64,000 nt of DNA. Origin: Mycoplasma sp. OR1901. GTDB lineage: Bacteria; Bacillota_I; Bacilli_A; Mycoplasmatales; Metamycoplasmataceae. Below, in pieces: positions 31,929 to 42,345 of this stretch. The notes under the pieces were generated by a model. It did no database searches and was not told the origin of the DNA. It saw only the letters and a program-made list of their open reading frames with translations. The stretch's first letter is position 1, and each line of letters begins with the position of its first letter. The DNA lies in the NCBI RefSeq assembly GCF_013348745.1, contig NZ_CP054666.1, positions 248,001 to 312,000 on the forward strand, in the 5' to 3' direction. The position numbers were made by a program, and so were the translations under genes.

Positions 31929-32509
31929 TATTTTGCTCCTTTAGTTTTAAAATATTTAACTATAAAATAAACTAATGATACGCATATAATAGCAACAAAA
32001 GGTATATTATACGGCGAAGGTATAAATAAACAATAGCATGCTGTGAATAAAAATGCTGGAATTCATATTATTTTTGGTAAGGCTTGATTTGATTGCTTAA
32101 TATATCTTTCTGCGAATCTTATTAGAAATGCTATTATAGAAACTAATACACCTACAGAAATTATTTTTATATATTTATCATTAATAAGGCTAAATAATAA
32201 TAAAAATCCAAATGCCATTAAAACATGCGGTAAGATGGCGAATAAAGTAACAATTGTACCTCAAAATTTACCTAACCTTTTAACAGCAATATAAGATAAA
32301 GTTTCTATAACGGATGCTCCTGGTATCATATTTGTGACAATGACAAGGTCATCAAATTCAGTTTTTTCCAATCATTTTCTTTTATCGACAACTTCTTTTT
32401 TAACTATTGGTAGTAGAGCATTACCTCCACCAAAACCTACAAAAGTGACTTTAATTATCATTATAAAAACTTCATACATTTTTTTTATAAATTTTTCTTC
32501 ATTCTTCAT
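31928..32509 (-). CDS. Chromate transporter (ChrA half), first gene of pair
   Basis: 193 residues. N-terminal VTFVGFGGGNALLPIVKKEV and TNMIPGASVIETLSYIA are the ChrA signatures, followed by four to five further helices. Start at 32509 with AAGGAG upstream. One-base overlap with the second half indicates translational coupling. Three TGA-coded Trp. Function assigned to family only. Confidence 0.9.
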
Positions 32510-32592
32510 TTTCACTCCTTGTAAAATTATTATAATATTTTCTTTTGCTTTTATAAAAATATATTATAATAATTCTACATATAGTCAAATAT

Positions 32593-32669
32593 GGCGATCG
32601 TGGTGAAGTGGCTAACACAGCGGGTTGTGGTCCCGTCATTCGCGGGTTCGAATCCCGTCGATCGCCCCA
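32593..32669 (+). tRNA. trnH: tRNA-His (anticodon GTG)
   Basis: 77 bases with a complete cloverleaf. The acceptor pairs GCGATCG with CGATCGC. There is an encoded extra G at the 5' end (G-1) opposite C73, the identity element of tRNA-His. Anticodon GTG at 32627-32629, TTCGAAT T-loop, and a genome-encoded CCA. A TATAAT box lies about 25 bases upstream. Stands alone between divergent protein genes. Confidence 0.97.
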
Positions 32670-32767
32670 GAAGGCTATATTTTTTTATTTCTTTTATATC
32701 ATTATTTTTATCCGAAAAAATAAAAATTACGTATAATATTACTAATTAGTAATATATGGAGATACAT

Positions 32768-33583
32768 ATGAATTTTAAAAACATAAAAAAAATATTTTAT
32801 TTAGCAAGTTTATCATCATTACCTATGGTTGCTTTTTCTTGTTCAAACCAATCAAGTAATTCTAGTTCAAGTAGCGAAGAATCTAAAGTTAATTTTAATG
32901 AAGCAAAAAACAGTAAAGATGTTAAAGAAATTGCAAAACTTTTCAATATTAATTTAAATTCAGTAGAAAAACAATTAGATTGAAATGAATTTAAAGAAGA
33001 ATATATGAAAGTTCAATTCGATGAACAAAAATCATCTGAATTTTTATCATCAAATTGAGTTACATTTATAGCAAATCTAACAAATTTCTATGCAAAATCT
33101 TACCCTAAAACTTCCGAAAATAATGGTTGATTTTTATTCCCCGATACAGAAAAAGGGAAACATACAAAATTATATATTCACGTTTTAGGTATTGTTCCAC
33201 AAGAAACTTTTTCAAAAACCCACTCTCATATTCAAATACCAAATAAGGATATTAAGTTAAATTCTTCATTAACTAACTTTTCGAGTTCAGCTATGATAAA
33301 TGAAGAAAATAACGATGAAAAAGTAATATTTTTAACTAAAAAAAGAACAGTAATAAAAATAACAGAATCACAAGGTAAAATAAAAATATTATCTCCAAGT
33401 TATACATTTTTACCTCAAGATATTAACTCAAGTTTTGTTCGTTCGGTATCTATAGGTAATGAATATATAGAGTTTTTATTTAATAAAAATAGACAAAATA
33501 GAACACAAACAGATTTTGAAAAATTTGAAAATATGACATTTGATGTAGGTGTTCCTTATAAATCATTTTTAATATTAAAATAG
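32768..33583 (+). CDS. Lipoprotein, unknown
   Basis: 271 residues. The start at 32768 uses GGAG six bases upstream; the ATG at 32756 overlaps that site. Signal peptide with lipobox VAFSC (Cys at about residue 25), then a Ser/Asn-rich linker. The body has five TGA-coded Trp and many beta-type stretches (TKLYIHVLGIVPQE, KIKILSPSYTFLP). Not recognised. Likely a membrane-attached surface antigen. Confidence 0.8.
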
Positions 33584-33584
33584 G

Positions 33585-33618
33585 TTAGTTTTTATAAAAA
33601 AGCTAATTTTTTTATTTT
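33585..33618 (+). terminator. Terminator after the lipoprotein gene
   Basis: TTAGTTTTT / AAAAAAGCTAA stem followed by a T run. Confidence 0.6.
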
Positions 33619-33720
33619 TTAATAATTTATATATAAAATAAATTTCAATTTTATGTCAAAAATGATAAAATAATAAAAGATTATATTAATAGTTAATAAT
33701 TTAATCAAAAAAGTAAAGAA

Positions 33721-33782
33721 TAACGATGGATTCACTTGGGTGTGCCTAAATAATTAGAGGTGCTAGGTGTTCGAAATCGTTA
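33721..33782 (+). ncRNA. Structured mRNA leader upstream of rpsB (candidate S2 autoregulatory leader)
   Basis: A nested fold is visible. The outer stem is TAACGAT / ATCGTTA (33721-33727 with 33776-33782). A second stem is CACTTGG / CTAGGTG with two G-T pairs. An inner hairpin is CCTAA-ATAA-TTAGAGG. It ends 32 bases before the rpsB start. Ribosomal protein S2 represses its own operon through leader RNA in several bacteria, so an r-protein leader is the natural guess. The match to a named RNA family was not tested. Confidence 0.6.
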
Positions 33783-33814
33783 CGATAAAAAACAAACTAA
33801 AAAGGAAATTTAAA

Positions 33815-34666
33815 ATGACAGAAAACAAAAAAGTTGAAAACAACACAAAAGAAGTTAAAGAAACAAAAATGCCAATTGTTTCAAGAACAAAATTATTAGA
33901 AGCTGGTGCTTACTTTGGACACAAAACATACGCATGAAATCCAAAAATGAAAGAATACCTTGTTCCTAATAGAAAAAATAGAGGTGCTCACATTATTGAC
34001 ATCTTCAAAACACAAAAATATTTAGAATTCGCTTACTCATTAGTAAATTCATTAGCAGCTAAAAACGCACAATTTATTTTTGTTGGTACAAAAAAACAAG
34101 CTAAAGACGCTATTAAAGCAGCTGCTGAAAGAACAAACTCATTATATGTAACAGAAAGATGATTAGGTGGAACTCTTACAAATAATGAAACAATTATGAA
34201 ACGTGTACAAAAAATGGAAGAATTAGAAGCTAAAGCAGCAGATAATTTCAAAGGTTACACAAAGAAAGAAGCTTTAAACTTCACAAAAGAATTAGAAAAA
34301 TTACACAAAAACTTAAACGGGATTCGTTCAATGAAACGTTTACCAAATGTTATGATAGTAGCTGATCCAATTCAAGATGAAATCGCTGTTAAAGAAGCTA
34401 AGAGAAAAGGATTAAAAGTTATTTCAATACTTGACTCAAACGCTAATCCAGATTTAGTTGATTTCGGAATCCCAGCAAATGATGATTCAGCAAAATCAAT
34501 TACACTTATCATTACAGTATTAGCTGATGCTATTGCTAAAGCAAAAGGTGGACAACAATTATTCGCTTACCAAGATGATGAAAAAGTTGTTTTACCAGAA
34601 TTTCAACCAAAAAATACTTCAAACAATGAAGTAAGAGAAACAAAAAAACAAGTAGAAAATAATTAA
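33815..34666 (+). CDS. rpsB: Ribosomal protein S2
   Basis: 283 residues. Small-subunit protein on the back of the 30S head-body junction. A 25-residue Lys/Glu-rich N-terminal extension precedes the family body: [48 protein letters not shown] and [21 protein letters not shown] Gln/Asn/Lys tail of about 30 residues follows. Heads the rpsB-tsf operon downstream of a folded leader. AAAGGA serves as ribosome site. TGA-coded Trp at 33929 and 34160. Confidence 0.97.
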
Positions 34667-34683
34667 TAAAAAGGGGTTATTAT

Positions 34684-35562
34684 ATGTCAGTAAACAAAAT
34701 GGAATTAATCAAAGAATTAAGAGCAAGAACTAACTCACCATTCGGTGATGTTAAAAAAGCTTTAGAAGCAACAAATTACGATATTGAAGCTGCTATTGAT
34801 TGATTAAAAGAAAATGGAATCGTTAAAGCTGCTAAAAAAGCTGGTAGAGTTGCTGCTGAAGGAGCTGTTACTGTTGCAGGTGACGAAAAAAGAGCTATTT
34901 TAGTTGAAATTAACTCAGAAACAGATTTCGTTGCTCAAAACGAAAAATTCTTAAGCTTATTAAATAAAGTTGCGTCAGCTTTATACGAAGCTAAAGTAAC
35001 AACACTTGAAGAATCTTTAAATGTTAAATTAGAAAACGATTTAACAGTTGAACAAGAATTATTAAATGCTACAGCAGTTATTGGTGAAAAAATTTCATTA
35101 CGTAGAGTTTTAACAGTTGAAGCTCAAGAAAATGAAGTTTTAGGTATTTACGTTCACGCAAATAGCCAAATTGCTGCAGTTACTGTATTAAACGGTAAAA
35201 ATTCTGAAGTGGCTAGAAATATATCAATGCACGTATCTGCATTAAACCCTGAATTCGATAAAGTTGAAAATATTCCAAATGATCGTTTAGAGTCAGTAAA
35301 AGCAGGATTCACAAAACCTGCAGGATTTGAAAATAAACCAGAAAAAATTCAAGAAAAAATCGTTGAAGGTTGATTAGATAAACAACTTTCAGAATTTGTT
35401 TTAGAAAAACAAGCATATGTTATTGATGATTCATTATCAGTTGAAAAATACTTAAACACAACTGATTCAAAATTAGTTCAAACATACAGATTCGAAGTTG
35501 GTGAAGGTATTGAAAAAGTACAATCAGATTTCGCTTCTGAAGTTGCAAGTATGGTTAAATAA
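34684..35562 (+). CDS. tsf: Elongation factor Ts
   Basis: 292 residues. Recharges EF-Tu by promoting GDP release. The UBA-like N-terminus has LIKELRARTNSPFGDVKKAL. The exchange motif INSETDFVAQNEKF and the core domain with YVHANSQIAAVTVL follow. Located 17 bases after rpsB, with AAGGGG as ribosome site. Two TGA-coded Trp. Followed by a terminator, so a two-gene operon. Confidence 0.97.
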
Positions 35563-35566
35563 TAAT

Positions 35567-35600
35567 TTAAAAAGTAAAGTTTGATGCTTTACTTTTTTTA
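35567..35600. terminator. Terminator after tsf
   Basis: AAAAAGTAAAG / CTTTACTTTTT stem with a 7-base loop and T run. Confidence 0.85.
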
Positions 35601-35602
35601 TA

Positions 35603-38476
35603 TTAAATTGACATTTTTTGAATAATAGACATTATTAAATTTTCGTATGAAGTAATAACACTTTCTATTTCTGTTAAATTATTTTTAATTAGTTTTCTAG
35701 TTTTTTCTGCATCGGCAACTTCAACAGGGAAACTAATTCCGTAACCATTATAATTAACGTTTGAATCAATTCATTTTGCTTCTTTAGATTTTCTGACCAT
35801 ATCTTTCAATAATTTTAATGAGTTTTGTAGACCTAATTTAGATTCATTAATTAAAGTGTTTAATGTGTTTATTCTTTCTTGTTTTTGACCACTTATTATT
35901 TCTATTTGTCTAATTCTTTGAGTTAGTTCATCTATTGTTCTTTTTGATTGTTTTAATTCTTCAATTTTTGAATTTAATTCTTCATTCATTTTATTTTTTT
36001 GTTCTTGTAGAGCTTCTATAGTTTGATTATTTTTTAAGTTATTTTCGGTTAATTGTGAAATAATTTGATCTTTACTTTGTATTTCAGAATTATAATTTTT
36101 TATTAATATTTTATAGCCATCAATTTCTTTATCTTTTTGTGCAACGACTTCCAGTAGTGCTTGATATTTATCTTTCTCTTTTTCGTATTTTGCTGTGGTT
36201 TCTAATAGATTATTTGTTAAATTACTAATGTTTTGTCTAGCGTCTTCTAGTTCTAGTTTTATTCTTTCATTTTCTTGAGTCATAACTACCAATTTATTGT
36301 TTAAGTCGTTATTGTTACTTGTTAAAACTATTATTTCATTTTGTTTTTCTTCATTTTCTTTGTTTAATTTTTCAATATCATTAGTCATTTTTGTTATTTG
36401 ATTACTTAAAATAGTTATTCGTTCTCTATTTATTTTATTCTCGTTTTGTTCTTCTTTTAATCTTTGACTTAATTCGTGTATATTATTGTTCAATGATTCG
36501 ATTATATTTTGATTATTTACGATAACACTATTTAAACTTTCTATTTCAATTCGATTATTATTTATTATTGTATTTAAATTATTAATTTCCATCTCGTTAT
36601 TGGAAATTATTTCGTTCTTAGAAGTTAAATTATCATTTAAACTATTTATTTCTGCTTGCTTGTTTTTTATGTTGTTTTTACTAATTTCATTCAATTCCTT
36701 TAGATCTTCAATAGTAATTTTATATTCATTATTTTTATTTTCAATTTTTTTAATTTCTGAATTTAATTTTTCTATTATTTTATCTTTATCTTGAATGTTT
36801 AAAGATAATAATTGTATTATTTCAGTTGATCTATTATGTAATACTCTATTTTCTTTATGGACATTCTTAATTAGGTTTGTATTTAATTGTAGCTTACTTA
36901 TTTTTACTGAAATTTCATTTATAAAATTATTATTATCATTTAATTTATTTATTAGACTATTAATTTTATTTTCTAGATTGTAAATTTCAGTGTTTATCTT
37001 GTTGACTTGTAATAAATTTTCTTCATTTTCACTTTTTAATAATTTGTTATTTTGTATAAGTATTATATTTTTATCATTGTCTTCATTAGATAATATGTTC
37101 TGATTATTTTTTGAGATAAGAAATTCATTTTGTTCAATTTTATTATTTAATGACTTAACTTTGTTTCTTTGTTCTATTAATTTAGTGTTGTAGTTGTTTA
37201 GTTCAATTTTAATTGAATCATTCTTTTCTATGATTTCATTAATTTTATTATTAGCAATATCGAACCTTTCACTAATTTGATCGATAACACCAAGTATCAT
37301 ATCGCTTACATTATTTAAAGTAGATATAGATTTATTATTTATAAAGATGTATTTTTCAAGATTATTTTTATTGCTTGCTTCATAAAAATCATTTACTTCA
37401 TTTTTTATATTTTTTAGTACTTGTATATTTTTGTTAAAAACATCTGTATTAGATGTTATTGCAATTTTAGTTTTTATATATTCAAATAAATTTATATTTG
37501 AATCTATGTTTTGATTAAAAATTTTAACAAGAACTTCATTGTATATATTTAAAATTTTTAAATCAATTTTACTGATATTTTTAACTTTATTTATAAGATT
37601 TGAAACTTCTTGTTTTCATGCAGCATAAAACTCATTTACTATTTGTGTTTCTTGCTCTAGAATATTAATTAAAGCACTATTAGTTTCATTTTTATCTTCA
37701 ATCAGGTATTTTTGATTTCTTAATAAATTTGAATCAATTATATTTAAACTTTTTTCAATTTCAAATTTTGAGTCAATAATATTCTTAAAGTTAAATAAGT
37801 TACTATAGTATTCATCAATATACAATTTATAATTATTAATTTCACCTTCAAAATAATTATTATCAATTTTATTTATAAGATCGTTGTTTAGCTCTTCAAT
37901 TGACTTATAAGTTTCTATATATTCTTGCTTATCTTCGAGTTCAATTTTTCCAATTTCATCTAAATTGTATTTTAACTGATCGTTAAAAATTATTAATATT
38001 CCTTTTAATTCATTATTAATTTCATCTATTAAATTTTTATTAATTTCATTTGTTGAATTGTAATTGATATTTATTTTATATATTTCATTATTTAAATATA
38101 TTTTGTTTTTAATTAGTGTCTCTATGTTTTCAAATGAGTTTAATAATTTATTGTTATTAATTTCTAAAATTGTTATATTCTTATTTTTTTCATCAATTTT
38201 ATTTTGGCTTTGAATATTTAGATTTAATTTCTCGTTATTTATTGTGTTTTCTTCGTTTATACTTACTATTTTATTGTTTAGCTGTTCGACATTAATTGTC
38301 TTACTTTCTAGTTTTAATATTTCATTTTTAAAATACTCCTTGCTTATTGTTTTATTTGTTTTATTAGTATTGAAATTAATTGATTTCTTATGAATTCAAC
38401 TAATAGGTATGGTAGCTGTAATTAAGCTCCCTATAACAATACTACTTAAGATTAGATATTTATATTTTTTGTTCAT
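35603..38476 (-). CDS. Large coiled-coil surface protein, unknown
   Basis: 957 residues. An N-terminal hydrophobic segment (about residues 7-26, ILSSIVIGSLITATIPIS) serves as signal anchor. The rest is almost wholly Asn/Ile/Lys/Glu/Leu with strong heptad patterning, most clearly residues 390-900 (repeats of KINEI, NNEIN, LNSEIK type). A short non-coil C-terminus follows (WIDSNVNYNGYGISFPVE). Only two TGA-coded Trp were seen. The start at 38476 has AGGAGG. No recognised domain. Probably a fibrous extracellular or cytoskeleton-like protein; similarity searches would be swamped by generic coiled coils. Confidence 0.82.
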
Positions 38477-38518
38477 TTTCCTCCTTGATTAATAATTACT
38501 ATTTTTAAAAAAATGAAC

Positions 38519-38555
38519 AAAAAAAGTAAAAACAGCTTTAAAGTTTTTACTTTTT
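38519..38555 (-). terminator. Terminator after the deoxynucleoside kinase pair
   Basis: AAAAAGTAAAAAC / GTTTTTACTTTTT stem with a 9-base loop, T run on the minus strand. Confidence 0.75.
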
Positions 38556-39216
38556 AATTTCTTTTAGATGCACTAAAATTAAATTCATCGATTATTTTAA
38601 CAGCTTTGTAAAAGACTTCTTCTTCATTTAGATTATTTGTATCGATAATTACATAAGGTATATTATATTTTGTTGTCAGTTTAATAAATTCGCTTTTATA
38701 TAATAAATGTAATTCGTAGAAATATTGATAATTTTCGTTGAAATTTTCTATTTCAACATTTCTACCTCTTTTTAATATTCTTTCTTTTACATTTTCAAAG
38801 CTAAGATCAAGAAATATTGCTAAATCAGGATTATTATCTAAATTAATTAAGTGTTCAAACATATCTAAAAATGCTTTTAAATATTTAGGTTCTTTTTTAG
38901 AAAGTGTAACGATTGCGAAAATTATATGCTCAATATTAAATCTATCTAAAAATATATGTGTTTGTTTATGAGAATTGTTTTCTAAAAACTCTTTATTAGC
39001 CTTGTTGAAAGAATATTCTAATGATTCTGTTATATAGGCTTGAAAAGATAAATCTATGTTTGGTTTCTTAGAATAAATTCATTCTAAATACTTATTAAAT
39101 ACTTCGTCATTTTCGCTAAATTCTTCTAATAATAGTGAGTTTTGGTATTTTTTATTTAATAATTTAGAGAGGGTACTTTTACCGCTTCCTATCATTCCGC
39201 TAACTGAAATAACCAT
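38554..39216 (-). CDS. Deoxynucleoside kinase, copy 2
   Basis: 220 residues. P-loop GMIGSGKST at the N-terminus, DRF in the DRS-motif position (FLDRFNIEHI), lid motif RILKRGRNVEIENF, and IDTNNL near the end: the deoxyadenosine/deoxyguanosine kinase type of salvage enzyme. Phosphorylates imported deoxynucleosides with ATP. The ATG overlaps the stop of the other copy by one base. One TGA-coded Trp. Substrate preference cannot be read. Confidence 0.9.
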
Positions 39217-39887
39217 TATTTAACTCTTTCTTTTATATTATTAGTCTTATAATTTTCAATTATTTCAATTGTTTTATCAAAAACTTCTTCTTCATTTAGA
39301 TTTTTTGTATCGATAATAACATAGTTTAAATTATATTTTTTAGCTTGTTTTTCAAAAATGTCTCTATATAAGGAAAAAAGATTTTTAAAATATTCAATAT
39401 TTTCTGAATAGTGATTTATTTCAACTTCTCTACCTCTTTTGAATAATCTATTCTCGAAAGTTTCGTAGTCCATATCTAAATAAATTGCTAAATCAGGAGT
39501 TTCTCTTTCCATAATTAAATTATTAAACAAAGCGTCATACCCTTTTAAGTAATTTGTTCCTTTTTGCGCTAATATAACTGATGCAAAAATATAATGTTCA
39601 ATACTAAATCTATCTAAAAATATGTGATTCTCTTTCAAAGAAAATCCTAATTGATAAAACTTATCAATTATTTCGTTTAACTTTGTTGTGTGATTTTCAA
39701 TAACATAAGCTTGAAAACCCATTGTTAAGTTTTCTTTTTTAGAGTACAATCATTCTAAAAATTGATTAAAAACTTCATCATTTTCTTCGAATTCCTCTAA
39801 TAGTAATGAATTTTCATAATGCTGTTTTAATTTTTTTGTTAGAGTGCTTTTGCCACCGCTTATCATTCCGCTGATTCCAATAATCAT
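39216..39887 (-). CDS. Deoxynucleoside kinase, copy 1
   Basis: 223 residues, a tandem paralogue of the next gene with the same motifs: GMISGGKST P-loop, FLDRFSIEHYIF, LFKRGREVEINHY lid, and VIIDTKNLNEEE. The shared order and high similarity point to a local duplication. The P-loop differs from the usual GxIGxGKST by Ser-Gly, still a legal Walker A. The start at 39887 has GGAGG. Two TGA-coded Trp. Divergent from tdk. Confidence 0.9.
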
Positions 39888-40032
39888 TTTTACCTCCGAA
39901 GCTTTATTGAATAATTAGTATAGCAAAAAAATAATTTCATTTTTTATAAAAAAATATTTTTTAATTTCTTTGAAATTCCTTTAAATAGTTTTAAAATAAT
40001 AGAACATTATAATTTTTGTTATGGGGGTGAAA

Positions 40033-40605
40033 ATGTTTTTAAAAAAACCTGAAGGAACTTTAGAAGTTATAACCGGACCAATGTTTTCTGGTAAGAGTGC
40101 TGAATTATTAAAAAGATTAAAAATACTAGAAATTGCAGGTGTAAAAACTTTAGTTTTCAAACCAAAGTTTGATAATAGATTTAGTGAAACTATGGTTGTT
40201 AGTAGAACTGGAGCAAAAACAAATGCTATTGTCATAGAAAAAGCTAGCGAAATTTTAGATCACTGAAATTCATTGGTTAAATCTGTTGCAATCGATGAAA
40301 TAAATTTTGTTGATGATGGAATTTATGAAGTTATTGATTTTTTAGTATTAAAAGGTGTTAGAGTTATCATAAGTGGACTAGATATGGACTTCATGAGAAG
40401 ACCGTTCGGAGTAACTCCAAACTTGCTTGCAATAGCCGATTATGTTACAAAACTTAAGGCCGTTTGTTTAGTTTGTAAGTCAGATGCTGCATTTTCTTTC
40501 AGAAAAGAAAGCAGTGATGAGTTAAACTTAATTGGTGATTCGGAGTATGAACCAAGATGCAGAAAGTGCCATATTTTAGGCGAAAAAGAAAAAAATAAGA
40601 GATAA
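40033..40605 (+). CDS. tdk: Thymidine kinase
   Basis: 190 residues, type II family. Phosphorylates thymidine for salvage. P-loop GPMFSGKS, VAIDEINFVDD (Walker B), SGLDMDFMRRPFG, and a zinc site CxxC (CLVCKSD) with PRCRKCH. The ATG at 40033 is preferred because GGGGGTG lies upstream; the ATG at 40021 would overlap that site. One TGA-coded Trp. Together with the divergent kinase pair this makes a nucleoside-salvage cluster. Confidence 0.96.
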
Positions 40606-40614
40606 AAAGAAATT

Positions 40615-40666
40615 AGTAATGAATGCAAAAACACTTTTTTTATGCAAAAATACATTTATTACTATT
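40615..40666 (+). terminator. Imperfect hairpin after tdk
   Basis: AGTAATGAATG / CATTTATTACT (one mismatch), with repeated TGCAAAAA inside the loop; probable terminator. Confidence 0.5.
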
Positions 40667-40792
40667 ATTTTTATTTTTTAATTTATTTAACTACGATAAA
40701 TATGTATAATATTTATAAGATTATTATGTAATAATCTCAATAAAATATCCAATCAAGATAAAAATAGTAAAAATTAAAAAAGAGGAAAAAAT

Positions 40793-42199
40793 ATGAAACG
40801 TTTATTATGTTTATACAAGCCAAGTAATGACAAAAATTACCCTTGAGCTTTAAAACACCCAAAAGTTAAATCTGCATTAGCGTTATTCAAAACACGTAAA
40901 GATGCTATGAACTGATTCTTAGAATTAGGTTATGACTGTGCTACTTATTTCCAAACTGATAAAAGAGTTTTTGGTGGTCTTTTCATTTCTGAGAAAAATG
41001 AAGAAGGAGTTTTTGAGTTTGAAATTAATACTGAAAGATATGACGGTAACGTTGATGAAGCTGACATTCTTGAAGAATTTCACGTTAACCAAAAAACTGG
41101 TTTAAGAAATAATGAAGCAGCAGGTGAATACTTAAAAGAAATCGTTGATTTCAAAGTTTTACGTGACCACGAAACATACTTCCCTGTAGATGATGACTTT
41201 GTTCTTGAAAGAAAGAAAAACCCTAAAGATCTTCAAATCGAAAAATTACAAAAACAAATTGAAGAATTACAACTTTTATTACAAAATAAAAATGTTGATT
41301 CAGAAGAAGTTGCACTTTTATTAGCTAAATTAAATGACACAAATTCAGATAAAGTTGCTTTAGAAAGAGAAATTGAAATTTTAAAAGCAAGAGCTGAATC
41401 ATATGACAATGTTGAAGTTCAAAAAGATGTTGAAGTAAGAGAAGTAATTAAAGAAGTAATTAGAGAAGTACCAGTAGAAGTTATCAAAGAAGTTGAAGTT
41501 ATAAAAGAAGTAGAAGTAATTAAAGAAGTTTATGTAAATGAAAACGACTTAATTAAATACCACTACATTAGAGATCTTTCTAAAGATGAGCAACTTGAAT
41601 CATTAGCAGTATTTGCAGATAAATTAGAAAAAGTTACAGAAAAAGTTACAGAAGAAAAAACAACTTCAGTAAATGATTTAACAGATATTAAAAACGAACT
41701 TACTAATTCATTATCAGTTGCTAAAGAATTAAAAGATCACTACAAAGATGATGTTAAGAAAACAAAATTATTAAAATTAATAACAGAATCATTAGTTATG
41801 TCATCTGAAAAATTATCTACAAAAATATTTGCAAAAGAAGAAGTTGAACACACACCAGAAAACTTTGTTTATGTAGAGTTAAAAGAAGGTGAAAACCTTA
41901 GACTATCTCAAGAGCTTTCATACGTTGTTTACAACAAAAAATATGTTGCATTTGTAGAAGAAATGAACTATAAATACGCTTTTGTTGCACAAAAAGCTTC
42001 AAATAGAGATCACTTATTAGTATTTACTGATTATGCAAATAATTTAGATGGTCAAGTAGTTACAAAAACAAAAGAAGTTTATGTAAGAGAAAATGATTCA
42101 TTCTTATTCTGAGCAGTGTTATTAATTTCATTATCATTTGGAATTTTAATTACATTAGTTTTCATGCTTTGATTAGGATATGTACCTCCATTAAATTAA
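40793..42199 (+). CDS. Membrane-anchored coiled-coil protein, conserved in mycoplasmas
   Basis: 468 residues. The N-terminal soluble domain (about 1-140) begins MKRLLCLYKPSNDKNYPWAL with FFxTDKRVFGGL-like text. A coiled coil follows (about 150-215), then a short-period segment built of (E)V(I)KEV units (about 220-245), then another helical part. A C-terminal TM helix (about 440-462) ends in a seven-residue tail, so it looks tail-anchored with the bulk in the cytosol or, less likely, outside. The start resembles a mycoplasma family annotated as MAG3090-like (name from memory, unverified). GAGGAAAAA ribosome site. Confidence 0.75.
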
Positions 42200-42213
42200 T
42201 TAAATATAGTCAA

Positions 42214-42245
42214 AAAATAATAGCAAATACGCTATTATTTTTTTA
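42214..42245 (+). terminator. Terminator after the coiled-coil gene
   Basis: AAATAATAGC / GCTATTATTT stem with a 6-base loop and T run. Confidence 0.85.
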
Positions 42246-42290
42246 CATTATCGTTAATTTTTATTTAAAATAAATCAGTAAAAAATCGCG

Positions 42291-42339
42291 TATTATACCA
42301 AATTTACACAAAAATATTTTAAAAAAATTTGGTATAATA
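42291..42339 (+). promoter_or_regulatory. glyS promoter inside a perfect 15-bp inverted repeat
   Basis: TATTATACCAAATTT (42291-42305) is repeated inverted at 42325-42339 with 19 bases between. The right arm contains the TATAAT box (42333-42338), which ends seven bases before the glyS ATG. No ribosome site, so the transcript should be leaderless. The arms could be operator half-sites; a terminator is unlikely because the gene starts directly after. Confidence 0.65.
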
Positions 42340-42345
42340 AATATT

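Noticed and set aside
32756..32767. Earlier ATG for the lipoprotein gene
   Set aside because: It overlaps the GGAG site; the signal peptide reads correctly from 32768.
36600..36983. Plus-strand hydrophobic frames opposite the coiled-coil gene
   Set aside because: Antisense of Asn/Lys/Glu-rich codons gives artificial Phe/Leu/Ile-rich frames.
42200..42345. T-box riboswitch upstream of glyS
   Set aside because: The interval holds a terminator of the previous gene and a short inverted repeat; there is no room for or sign of the T-box specifier structure and the transcript looks leaderless.
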